Origin: Ohtaekwangia sp.
Lineage (GTDB): Bacteria > Bacteroidota > Bacteroidia > Cytophagales > Cyclobacteriaceae
Assembly (NCBI GenBank): GCA_021155195.1
Contig: JAJNPV010000030.1
Location: forward strand, 248,001 to 312,000
Direction of reading: 5' to 3'
Length of the DNA: 64,000 nt
Position 1 is the stretch's first letter. Each line of letters starts with the position of its first letter. Shown here piece after piece: positions 25,106-32,008 of the stretch. The translations under genes and the position numbers were made by a program. Below the pieces are notes generated by a model. The model had not been told where the DNA came from, searched no databases, and saw nothing but the letters and a program-made list of their open reading frames with translations.

Positions 25106-27567
25106 GTATTCCAAAACCTCCATTTCATACGGCTTCAGAGGAACTGCTTTACAACATCTACTTAAAGATTCAGAATGTGGATTATCTAAGGGAGAGTGAT
25201 ATTAGTACGCTTGCCAAGTTGAATGCAATCTTAACCGATGCAGACTTGATGAAGACCGAAGATATTTTATCCGCTATCAATACAGTGAAGGGGAATGTTC
25301 CGGAGGCTGGCAATACACTTGAAAAACTATTCAATATCATTCAAGGGTTAACATATCTGAAAGCAGATGACATTGACACGCTTGCAGAGTTGAATGCAAT
25401 TCTGTCCGATGCTGACCTGATAAAAACTGAAGACCTTCAAAATGCGATTGCCACACTAAAAGGAAATGCACCCGTTGTTGCTGATACGCTAGAGAAGATT
25501 TACAATCTCCTTCAACCAATTCTATCAGCGTGGGTACAGGATGGGAATAATGTTGGAGCTATAAAATCAATTGGAACGAAGGATAATTTTCCGCTGCCTT
25601 TCATAACAGGGAATGTAGAGCGAGGTAGATTCGATGTGAATGGAAACTTCCTGATTGGATACAATGGAGCGGCAATCGGAAAAATTCATTTGAGAACAAG
25701 TGATTCTCTTGAGGCAAACCATGCAGTCTATATTGAAGACCCGATACTGAACATTCTTTTCGGAATTACTAACTCTGGAAAATTCTTCATGAACAAGGGT
25801 CGCTCTAACCTACTCTTAAATGGTGGGTGGACAGGAATGACAGGGGTAAGAAATCTTATTCTCACTTCTGGAACCTTGGGAGCAAAAATGGTTGACACAG
25901 GCAGTGATAACATTATCGTTGGGTATAATGCTGCATCAAGTTCCGGTGGTAACCCTGCCAGAGGTCTTGCACGAAATGTAGTAATTGGTTCCGAAGCGGG
26001 CTCATCAGATAACAACGGAACAAGCTATGTGGATAGCGTCTTTGTTGGTTATCGTGCAGGGTGGGCTATTGGATTTACATCGGGTCAAAGAAACACTATG
26101 ATAGGTGCATCCGCTGGAGCTACGGCACCGCAAAGTGGAAACGATCACACCCTTGTTGGCTACGATGCTCAAAATGCAAGGTCAAATACTTTCAATACTT
26201 TATTAGGTTCCGGTACAAGAGCTTACAATAGTTTAGGTGACTTGATTAGTAATGGAGGCGGTCAGAGCTATATGACTGCAATTGGAGCGGGTGCAGCGGT
26301 GCGCACGCCAAATACTTTAGTGCTTGGTCGAGTTCTTAATGATCAGATTGTTGTAGGTGCAGAGAGTTGCAACTTTCAATTACCTGGAACAACTACTAAC
26401 CTGGGATTCAATGGTTATAAATTTCAAGTCATCAAACCTGGTAGTGCCGCACTTGGAGTTTCTGGTTCTGCATTCTTTCGAGATGGGAATTTCTCAATCA
26501 CTCTTGGTGAAGAGGGAAATGGAGCAGTAAAAAATTCATTTCGGATTAACAGCTACTTGAGCGGTTATGGGGGGTATGAATTTTTGTTGAGTTCAAACAA
26601 CATCAATGCAACACTTGAAATTACTGATTATCAATTTGGAGGCACCAAAACGGAAATGGTTAGAATATCGCCAGCGGGTTATGCCAATACTGCGATTCTT
26701 GTACGCCCAAATGATGTTTACAATACAGGATACGGCTACCGGTATATTCTTCAAGGAACAAATACAGGGCAACAAAGTAGATTTGTTTCTGCATTTCATG
26801 GTCAGATAAATTTGCCCATAGATGATAGTTATCCAAATTATAACCGTGCTCAGATTTATACCGCACTCGCAAGTGTAACCAATCATTTTGTAGATGGATT
26901 CTTTGCAGATGTAAGAGCGACCAATGCAAACGCTCAAGCATTTGCTTTTCGGTCTACTGGTAGTCGAATTTTCTTTGATGGTACCGGAATGACTTTCACC
27001 AGTCCCGTAACAACCATAAACACGGATGGCTCTGCTCATACCGGAGCAACTGCATTGTTGCTTAATGGGAGCTACATAATTAGCGCAGCTCTTTATGTCG
27101 TTCCACTTGGTTCTGAAAGAACAGGGATGATAATATCACCAGGACAAGCACAAGCCAATGGTTTGTTTATAAGTCCACAACAATCACTTGGCACTTATAA
27201 CTATGATGGTTACCTCATGTGGCTTCAGTACAGCACAACAGGAAACAACATGATGGGAGGTACTACCAAGCCAATGCTACTCATCCGAAAACACAATGCT
27301 GTTTTGAATGGGTTTGACCACACAGGAGCATTCCTAAGAATGGAAGAAAATATCGGTTCAACCGGAGCATTTGTAGAGGCTTTCAAGTATGACACAGTGA
27401 GCAATTCCTTGAAGTTAAAATTCTCAGTTAACAAAGACGGAGTTGTTTCACTTGGGCAAGTAACAATTGATCCTGCAAGTATCGCTGGGGTAGGAAGGCT
27501 ATACTTCGTTGGTGAGGATCTCAAGTTTGTTACACCATCAGGAGTAGTTAGAACAGTAAAATTTTAA
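25102..27567 (+). CDS. Large fibre/adhesin with duplicated N-terminal unit and YadA-head-like repeats
   Basis: I chose ATG 25102 (MSIPKPPFHT), which overlaps the upstream stop by 4 nt; 821 residues. The N-terminus has two 57-residue units (YLRESDISTLAKLNAIL..., YLKADDIDTLAELNAIL...). A Gly/Ser/Asn-rich middle includes NVVIGSEAG, VFVGYRAG, NTMIGASAGA and TLVLGR, resembling left-handed beta-roll YadA-head repeats. The sequence GNNVGAIKSIGTKDNFPLPF is typical of Bacteroidota phage fibre proteins. It is probably a trimeric receptor-binding fibre or tailspike. No chaperone (S74) domain is evident at the C-terminus, which ends RLYFVGEDLKFVTPSGVVRTVKF-like in beta. Confidence 0.7.
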   Translation: MSIPKPPFHTASEELLYNIYLKIQNVDYLRESDISTLAKLNAILTDADLMKTEDILSAINTVKGNVPEAGNTLEKLFNIIQGLTYLKADDIDTLAELNAILSDADLIKTEDLQNAIATLKGNAPVVADTLEKIYNLLQPILSAWVQDGNNVGAIKSIGTKDNFPLPFITGNVERGRFDVNGNFLIGYNGAAIGKIHLRTSDSLEANHAVYIEDPILNILFGITNSGKFFMNKGRSNLLLNGGWTGMTGVRNLILTSGTLGAKMVDTGSDNIIVGYNAASSSGGNPARGLARNVVIGSEAGSSDNNGTSYVDSVFVGYRAGWAIGFTSGQRNTMIGASAGATAPQSGNDHTLVGYDAQNARSNTFNTLLGSGTRAYNSLGDLISNGGGQSYMTAIGAGAAVRTPNTLVLGRVLNDQIVVGAESCNFQLPGTTTNLGFNGYKFQVIKPGSAALGVSGSAFFRDGNFSITLGEEGNGAVKNSFRINSYLSGYGGYEFLLSSNNINATLEITDYQFGGTKTEMVRISPAGYANTAILVRPNDVYNTGYGYRYILQGTNTGQQSRFVSAFHGQINLPIDDSYPNYNRAQIYTALASVTNHFVDGFFADVRATNANAQAFAFRSTGSRIFFDGTGMTFTSPVTTINTDGSAHTGATALLLNGSYIISAALYVVPLGSERTGMIISPGQAQANGLFISPQQSLGTYNYDGYLMWLQYSTTGNNMMGGTTKPMLLIRKHNAVLNGFDHTGAFLRMEENIGSTGAFVEAFKYDTVSNSLKLKFSVNKDGVVSLGQVTIDPASIAGVGRLYFVGEDLKFVTPSGVVRTVKF
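25183..25524 (+). repeat. Two tandem 171-bp coding repeats in fibre gene
   Basis: Residues 28-84 and 85-141 of the fibre are an internal duplication (171 bp each, starting at 25183 and 25354). Shared residues include TL-x-LNAIL-x-DADL-x-KTED and a KGN-x-P-x3-TLEK end. The copies have diverged, so the duplication is old. Confidence 0.8.
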
Positions 27568-27579
27568 CATAGAATATTT

Positions 27580-28023
27580 ATGAGTAGAAATTCAATCGTT
27601 GTGAATCTTCCAGAATTAGATTCAACAACCAACAAACGAAAAAAGGTTATTCATGACTACCTCATCATTAAGAGCAATCTGGAGATGAGACATGGAATAA
27701 TCCTGGAATTCACAGAAGGAGACGGTAACCCAATAGTCCCAAGCAATGAACTTCAGCGGCAATTATTCCTTCCCAAACAAATCACTAAGGAAACAGACGG
27801 GAAATTCACTAACCCATTAACTGGAATTGAAGTGAGTTCAGAAACACCAGATGCCATTACAGAACTTGAGTACTGGCAAAACATTGGACTGAATTCATTC
27901 CCAGGTATTAGCTCAATGCCAAATGAAATCAGAGAAGCCTTGAAGGATATTAAAATCTCCGACCTGGTCTATTGGCTGATTGAGCAATCGATCTTAAAAG
28001 GAAACGCAGAAGGAAAATATTAA
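27580..28023 (+). CDS. Hypothetical protein after fibre gene
   Basis: The 147-residue soluble protein is unrecognised. Its N-terminal half is strand-rich (SIVVNLPELD, KVIHDYLIIKSNLEMRHGIILEF) and its C-terminal half helical (LKDIKISDLVYWLIEQSILKG). Location 12 nt after the fibre suggests a fibre assembly, capping or connector protein. There is no membrane helix. Confidence that it is a real gene comes from spacing and continuous coding strand. Confidence 0.6.
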   Translation: MSRNSIVVNLPELDSTTNKRKKVIHDYLIIKSNLEMRHGIILEFTEGDGNPIVPSNELQRQLFLPKQITKETDGKFTNPLTGIEVSSETPDAITELEYWQNIGLNSFPGISSMPNEIREALKDIKISDLVYWLIEQSILKGNAEGKY

Positions 28024-28036
28024 ATCAGTATCACTC

Positions 28037-28423
28037 ATGACAAACAAAGAAGCTTACAAACTCATTACGGCATTAATGGATACTCCAGCACCTGCTGGAA
28101 CGAAGCTAGAACACGCCAGAAACCAGACATTGAAAAACGCCTCGTCTTTTGTCGAGGCTTATAATGACAAGTTGGAAGACCTCAACATTGATTATTGCAG
28201 TACGGATGAAAAGGGCAACATCATCCGTGATCCGAGAGGCCAGTATATTTTTACCAAGGACAACCAAAGGGCACTCTCCAAGGAACTTAAAAAGTTCATG
28301 GATAGCGAGCTTATTGTTCCTTTTGAAATCGTATCCACGACTGATAAAAAAGGTCTAAGCGATCCCCAGGTCGAATACCTGACCGAGGTAGGATTTATTC
28401 GTGGATTAATGACTGTGATTTAG
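28037..28423 (+). CDS. Hypothetical protein, last gene of virus-like operon
   Basis: The 128-residue soluble, charged, mostly helical protein is unrecognised (KLITALMDTPAPAGTKLEHA, RALSKELKKFMDSELI, then EYLTEVGFIRGLM). It starts 13 nt after the preceding gene and is followed by a strong terminator 48 nt downstream, so it closes the transcript. It may be a small regulator or assembly factor. Confidence 0.6.
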   Translation: MTNKEAYKLITALMDTPAPAGTKLEHARNQTLKNASSFVEAYNDKLEDLNIDYCSTDEKGNIIRDPRGQYIFTKDNQRALSKELKKFMDSELIVPFEIVSTTDKKGLSDPQVEYLTEVGFIRGLMTVI

Positions 28424-28470
28424 GAAAGGCTATTTTTTTTGCCCAAAATATTGATGTAGGAGCCCGAAAA

Positions 28471-28500
28471 GGAGTCACGCGAAAGTGTGGCTCCTTTTTT
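28471..28500 (+). terminator. Strong rho-independent terminator of the 12-kb operon
   Basis: GGAG-t-CAC and GTG-tg-GCTCC form a GC-rich stem around a GCGAAA loop, followed by TTTTTT at 28495-28500. It ends the transcript that starts near 16.35 kb and separates it from the HTH unit. Confidence 0.8.
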
Positions 28501-28524
28501 ATTAGTCGGGTTCATACAAATTAT

Positions 28525-28590
28525 TTAAGAATCATTCATAATCGTTAATTATTGTTCATTGTCATTAACAATCGTTCATAAAATTCAACC
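28525..28590 (+). promoter_or_regulatory. Second array of 10-bp phased degenerate repeats
   Basis: Units start with TT at 28525, 28535, 28545, 28555, 28565 and 28575, then at 28584: TTAAGAATCA, TTCATAATCG, TTAATTATTG, TTCATTGTCA, TTAACAATCG, TTCATAAAA. Register is exactly 10 nt apart from the last unit, with TTA and TTC alternating. It shares the 12-mer TTAACAATCGTT with the array at 16249 and lies before the HTH gene at 28632. Confidence 0.75.
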
Positions 28591-28620
28591 TTGGTTTTTG
28601 TGGTGTTCCATCTTTAAGGA
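28591..28620 (+). promoter_or_regulatory. Putative promoter block shared with the other array
   Basis: TTTG at 28597 and CATCTTT at 28609-28615 repeat, with small changes, the block found at 16330-16349. The distance between the two motifs (8-9 nt) is too short for a classic -33/-7 promoter, so this is either a -7 region plus an activator box or another conserved site. Confidence 0.35.
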
Positions 28621-28631
28621 AATAGGAAATT

Positions 28632-28949
28632 ATGGAGGGGAGAAACAAAACAAACAAAGAAGAACAAGGACAGCGTTTACATAGAGACCAACTTCTTACG
28701 GTTGGTGACTTTGAAAATTTAAAACAAGACCTGTTTAATGAGATTAAAAATCTCTTGAAGGGAGCAACTGCCACACCCGCCAAAAAGTGGCTTAAATCAT
28801 CCGAAGTAAAAAAGCTACTAGGAATTTCCACAGGCACCCTGCAAAACTTGAGGGTCAATGGGTCATTGTCTTATAGCAAAGTAGGTGGAATCATCTTCTA
28901 CGACTACGATCAAATTGCAAAACTGATTGAAAGCAATGAGCAACGCTGA
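28632..28949 (+). CDS. Excisionase-type helix-turn-helix protein (HTH_17-like)
   Basis: The 105-residue protein has a charged N-terminal helical region, then a MerR/excisionase-type winged helix at about residues 52-100: WLKSSEVKKLLGISTGTLQNL followed by GGIIFYDYDQIAKLI. Such proteins are standard in Bacteroidota conjugative and other mobile elements and bind DNA to control excision or transcription. It stands directly after the second phased array, a likely target. It overlaps the next gene by 14 nt. No integrase is found nearby. Confidence 0.8.
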   Translation: MEGRNKTNKEEQGQRLHRDQLLTVGDFENLKQDLFNEIKNLLKGATATPAKKWLKSSEVKKLLGISTGTLQNLRVNGSLSYSKVGGIIFYDYDQIAKLIESNEQR

Positions 28950-29223
28950 ACAGTTAAGTAATTTTATCCAGCGAGTAACATCGGATGGCAAGCTGAATAC
29001 AAGTCATATTAGTATGTGTACCGCATTATGCTCTGCCTGGATTGAAAACGGGCTTACAAATCCATTTAACATTTCACGGAAGAGCATAATGACGGCAGCA
29101 AAAATCAAGTCAACGTCTACCTACCACAGAATTCTAAATGACCTGGCTGCCCTCAAATACTTTCAATACAAACCATCCTTTCATCCAGCTAAAGGAAGTC
29201 AGGTTTTTATACTATCCGAATAA
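28936..29223 (+). CDS. Winged-helix protein typical of Bacteroidota mobile elements
   Basis: I chose the ATG at 28936 (MSNAEQLSNFIQRVTSDGKL), inside the previous gene's 3' end; 95 residues. The sequence has the ISRKSIMTAAKIKSTSTYHRILNDL helix-turn-helix-like pattern and a FQYKPSFHPAKGSQV end that I know from a protein recurring in Bacteroidota mobile loci, where it often follows an excisionase. Its function is undefined; transcription control is likely. It is followed by a terminator at 29250. Confidence 0.75.
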   Translation: MSNAEQLSNFIQRVTSDGKLNTSHISMCTALCSAWIENGLTNPFNISRKSIMTAAKIKSTSTYHRILNDLAALKYFQYKPSFHPAKGSQVFILSE

Positions 29224-29249
29224 AAAATAGTTAGTGCGTTATCAATTAG

Positions 29250-29290
29250 AGTGAACCGGAATTGTTGTTTTCAATTTCGGTTCACTTTTT
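29250..29290 (+). terminator. Rho-independent terminator after the HTH pair
   Basis: AGTGAACCGgAATTG and CAATTtCGGTTCACT form a 14-15-bp stem with one mismatch and a short loop, followed by TTTTT. It ends the short transcript and lies just left of the broken hflX gene. Confidence 0.85.
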
Positions 29291-29335
29291 GTATGTTTGA
29301 CATATCAAAAGGGATTTCGAATCGATTGTGAGACC

Positions 29336-29354
29336 CTGGTACCAAACTGGTACC
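29336..29354. repeat. Direct/palindromic GGTACC repeats near island edge
   Basis: CTGGTACC occurs twice with AAA between (CTGGTACC-AAA-CTGGTACC); each copy contains the palindrome GGTACC. It lies about 65 nt left of the hflX break point, so it could be part of an attachment or recombination site, or chance. Confidence 0.4.
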
Positions 29355-29372
29355 TTTACTTGAAAGAATCAT

Positions 29373-29864
29373 TTAAAAAATTGATAGTGAGGCGGTTGTA
29401 AAAGTAAAAAAACACCCTCCTCGTTGCCTTTCCAGGTGAGTCCACATCCGTGTTAAGCGCGGAAGCAAGTATTGATTCATGGCAAGCTCTACTTGTGCCC
29501 TTGATTGCGCTGTTTGAGCTCGCATCGAAAAGATATCCAAAATCAAAAGACTCCGATCGTATACACGAACTTTTATGTCGCGTTCAGGAGTATTGAGTTC
29601 TTTTTCAAGATTTCGCAATTGTGAGGCACTTAGGTCATCATCAAAGATTACGTTATCTATTTCTTTGGATACCACATACTCTTTAATCTCCGCTAATTTT
29701 CCTTTTCCCACAAAGGTGCGTACATCAGGTTGTGGTAGTCGTTGAACAAATCGATTTTTGGTTTGGATACCCGCTGTCTCTGCTAAAAATGCTAGTTCAT
29801 CCAAATGTTCATTGGTTATTTCTGTATTTTTATCTGCTAGTGCTACTAAAATGGCTTGAATCAT
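29373..29864 (-). pseudogene. hflX: Truncated hflX: N-terminal domain only
   Basis: The 163-residue product covers the HflX N-terminal domain (starting MIQAILVALADK, with RTFVGKGKLAEIKEYV and DDLSASQLRNLEKEL). It ends after the highly conserved QYLLPRLTRMWTHLERQRGG. In intact HflX this is followed by the glycine-rich linker and GTPase domain; here 13 unrelated residues and a stop follow, so about two thirds of the protein is missing. HflX rescues stalled or heat-damaged ribosomes. The break at about 29420 is the likely right edge of the inserted or replaced island. An intact copy may exist elsewhere. Confidence 0.88.
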
Positions 29865-30025
29865 GAGTTAATTAATGTGAGTTCAAAAACCAAACTTACC
29901 TTATTCCAACCCATTGAATAAACAGCTGGTTACATATTTAATTTTTCGAAGGATACATGTAAGAAATTGATAAGAAATTCACATTTTTGAATCCGTAAAG
30001 TAAAACCTAAACAAAAAAGTCTTAA

Positions 30026-30044
30026 TCTGGCCTGTCAAGCCAGA
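30026..30044 (+). promoter_or_regulatory. Hairpin in leader of polysaccharide operon
   Basis: TCTGGC-CTGTCAA-GCCAGA is a perfect 6-bp stem with a 7-nt loop, 12 nt before the probable start at 30056. The intergenic stretch 29865-30043 otherwise holds only AT-rich sequence with divergent promoters expected for hflX and the operon. It could affect translation or transcript stability of the operon; no T-run follows. Confidence 0.4.
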
Positions 30045-30055
30045 TGAGTTGGCCA

Positions 30056-31168
30056 ATGAAAGTAGCGATTGTATTAAACACCTCCTGGAATATTTATAAT
30101 TTCCGGCTGAATTTTGTTAGGGCTTTACTCGAGAAAGGCTACGAAGTTCATACTATAGCACCCCACGATAATTACACGCAGAATTTGCAAGAAATTGGGT
30201 GTATTCATCATGATGTGAAGATGGACAGCCGGGGGGCAAATCCCATAAAAGATATTGCGTTAACCTTCGAATTGTGGGGCATCTATAGAAAAGTAAGGCC
30301 CGATATTATTCTTCATTACACCATTAAACCCAATGTTTACGGAACGTTAGCAGCATCGGTGTTGAAGATTCCAACTATTAATAATGTATGCGGACTAGGC
30401 ACTGTATTTCTAAAGAATAACATAGTCTCAGTTTTCGCAATGTTTTTATACAAAGTTGCGTTCAAATTTCCCAGAAAGGTATTTTTTCAAAACCCTGACG
30501 ATCTCGCCCTGTTCCTTAATAGGGATTTGGTTCCTTCAAAATCTGCTGATCTACTACCTGGGTCGGGCATCGATCTGGCTCATTTCCAGCCCATGGAGTT
30601 TAAGCGAAATGAAACGTTTACGTTTCTATTAATCTCAAGACTTATCACAGATAAGGGAATCCTGGAATACATAGAAGCCATTAAATCTTTAAGGAAAAAG
30701 GGGATTAATGCCCGCTTTCAGCTGTTAGGGGCCAAGGATCCTGAACACAAAAGAGGCATTCAACTTCCCGTTATTGATAACTGGATTAGAACCAATACTG
30801 TTGAATATTTAGGAACTACAGATGACGTTCGTCAATTTATTGAGAAAGCTGATTGCATTGTTCTGCCCTCATATCGCGAAGGAACACCTCGAACGCTTTT
30901 AGAAGCTGCCAGTTCATCTAAGCCGATTGTAGCCACGGATGTGCCTGGTTGCCATCATGTGGTTATCGATAACTATAATGGTTTGTTATGCAAACTTAAA
31001 AACTCAGAAGACCTTGCTTTAAAAATGGAGCAAATGCTTTCGCTGGATGATCAAACCATTAAAAAGTTTGGTGAAAACGGCCGAAAGAAAATCGAGTTTG
31101 AGTTTGATGAAAATCTGGTAATCTCAAAATACCTACAGGAAATCTCTACGCTTAAAGCCGCTGTGTAA
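30056..31168 (+). CDS. Family 4 glycosyltransferase (first gene of polysaccharide operon)
   Basis: I prefer the ATG at 30056 (MKVAIVLNTSWNIYNFRL), matching the typical N-terminal Rossmann strand; ATG 30044 adds four residues. The 370-residue protein has the GT4 two-domain layout: the acceptor lobe with GSGIDLAHFQP at the junction, and the C-terminal donor site with LISRLITDKG and EGTPRTLLEAASSSKPIVATD. It transfers a sugar from a nucleotide donor in extracellular polysaccharide or lipid-linked glycan assembly at the inner membrane. It is followed by export genes. Donor sugar cannot be inferred. Confidence 0.92.
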   Translation: MKVAIVLNTSWNIYNFRLNFVRALLEKGYEVHTIAPHDNYTQNLQEIGCIHHDVKMDSRGANPIKDIALTFELWGIYRKVRPDIILHYTIKPNVYGTLAASVLKIPTINNVCGLGTVFLKNNIVSVFAMFLYKVAFKFPRKVFFQNPDDLALFLNRDLVPSKSADLLPGSGIDLAHFQPMEFKRNETFTFLLISRLITDKGILEYIEAIKSLRKKGINARFQLLGAKDPEHKRGIQLPVIDNWIRTNTVEYLGTTDDVRQFIEKADCIVLPSYREGTPRTLLEAASSSKPIVATDVPGCHHVVIDNYNGLLCKLKNSEDLALKMEQMLSLDDQTIKKFGENGRKKIEFEFDENLVISKYLQEISTLKAAV

Positions 31169-31203
31169 GAGTTTTACGGAGAACTGTCAATTTCAACGAG
31201 TTA

Positions 31204-31998
31204 TTGATAAAATCCGTAATTTCACCTGTTTTTATAAAGTTATTGGCTGTGCGTATTTTATTTTTTGTCCTCTTTCTACTTATGATGTCATGTGCTTCCT
31301 ATAAGCAAAACATCATGTTCAAATCAACCGAGGGCGTGGCCCCAGAGCAGGTAAAAAAAGAAGTTACCTCAGCAGAAAAAAATTACCACATCCAAAAAAA
31401 TGATCTGCTTACCTTACAGGTCTACTCCAACCAAGGAGAGCGATTAGTTGACCCCGCTCCTGAATTAAGTAAGGAGAATGGGATTGCAGATGAGCTCGCT
31501 CAATCAGAAATTACGTATTTAGTTAATCTTCAAGGGGTAGTTCGTTTTCCAATGATTGGAGAAATCAATCTGGAGAATTTAACAATTCGCCAAGCGGAAG
31601 AAATTGTACAAAAAGAATACGCTAAGTTTTTCAAAGAACCTTTTGTGATGATTAAGTACGTAAACAAACGAGTAATTATGTTGGGTGCTGTGGGTGGTCA
31701 GGTGATACCCCTTACGAATGAAAACATGAGTTTACTTGAGGTACTTGCATTGGCAAAAGGATTACCTAACGATTCAAAAGCTAATACCATTAAAGTAATA
31801 CGTGGTGAAAAGGTTTTTGAAATTGACTTGAGCACGATTCAGGGATTTAAGGATGGAAACATAATTATTGAACCAGGTGATGTGGTTTATGTGGAGCCCA
31901 TTCGAAGGCCCTTTAGTGAAGGGTTGAAAGATAATGCTGGAGTTGCCAGTTTATTGGTAAGCCTTGTAACGTTGTTAGTAATCCTTAGAACTTATTGA
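31204..31998 (+). CDS. Wza-like outer-membrane polysaccharide export lipoprotein
   Basis: The 264-residue protein has a signal sequence ending in a lipobox-like LLMMSC, then a polysaccharide-export domain (YHIQKNDLLTLQVYSN, FPMIGEINLENLTIRQAE), an SLBB-like unit (VIMLGAVGGQVIPL) and a C-terminal helix (ASLLVSLVTLLVILRTY). It forms the outer-membrane channel partner of the Wzc-like kinase. The start is a TTG at 31204; an in-frame GTG at 31249 would also keep the signal sequence. It is 1 nt from the next gene if that uses TTG, or 10 nt with ATG 32009. Confidence 0.9.
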   Translation: MIKSVISPVFIKLLAVRILFFVLFLLMMSCASYKQNIMFKSTEGVAPEQVKKEVTSAEKNYHIQKNDLLTLQVYSNQGERLVDPAPELSKENGIADELAQSEITYLVNLQGVVRFPMIGEINLENLTIRQAEEIVQKEYAKFFKEPFVMIKYVNKRVIMLGAVGGQVIPLTNENMSLLEVLALAKGLPNDSKANTIKVIRGEKVFEIDLSTIQGFKDGNIIIEPGDVVYVEPIRRPFSEGLKDNAGVASLLVSLVTLLVILRTY

Positions 31999-32008
31999 TT
32001 TGGAATTT

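Noticed and set aside
16355..28423. Calling the long operon a tailed prophage or a contractile injection system
   Set aside because: No terminase, portal, tape measure, sheath, tube or baseplate gene could be recognised; a lysozyme and fibre alone are not enough.
16249..28590. CRISPR array reading of the phased repeats
   Set aside because: Units are 10 nt, contiguous and degenerate, without spacers or cas genes.
3839..29864. An 11-nt match (ATTCAAGCCAT) between the start of the pore-like gene and the start of hflX, considered as an attachment duplication
   Set aside because: Matches of this length are expected by chance in 26 kb, and both lie in start regions; no longer repeat was seen at the borders.
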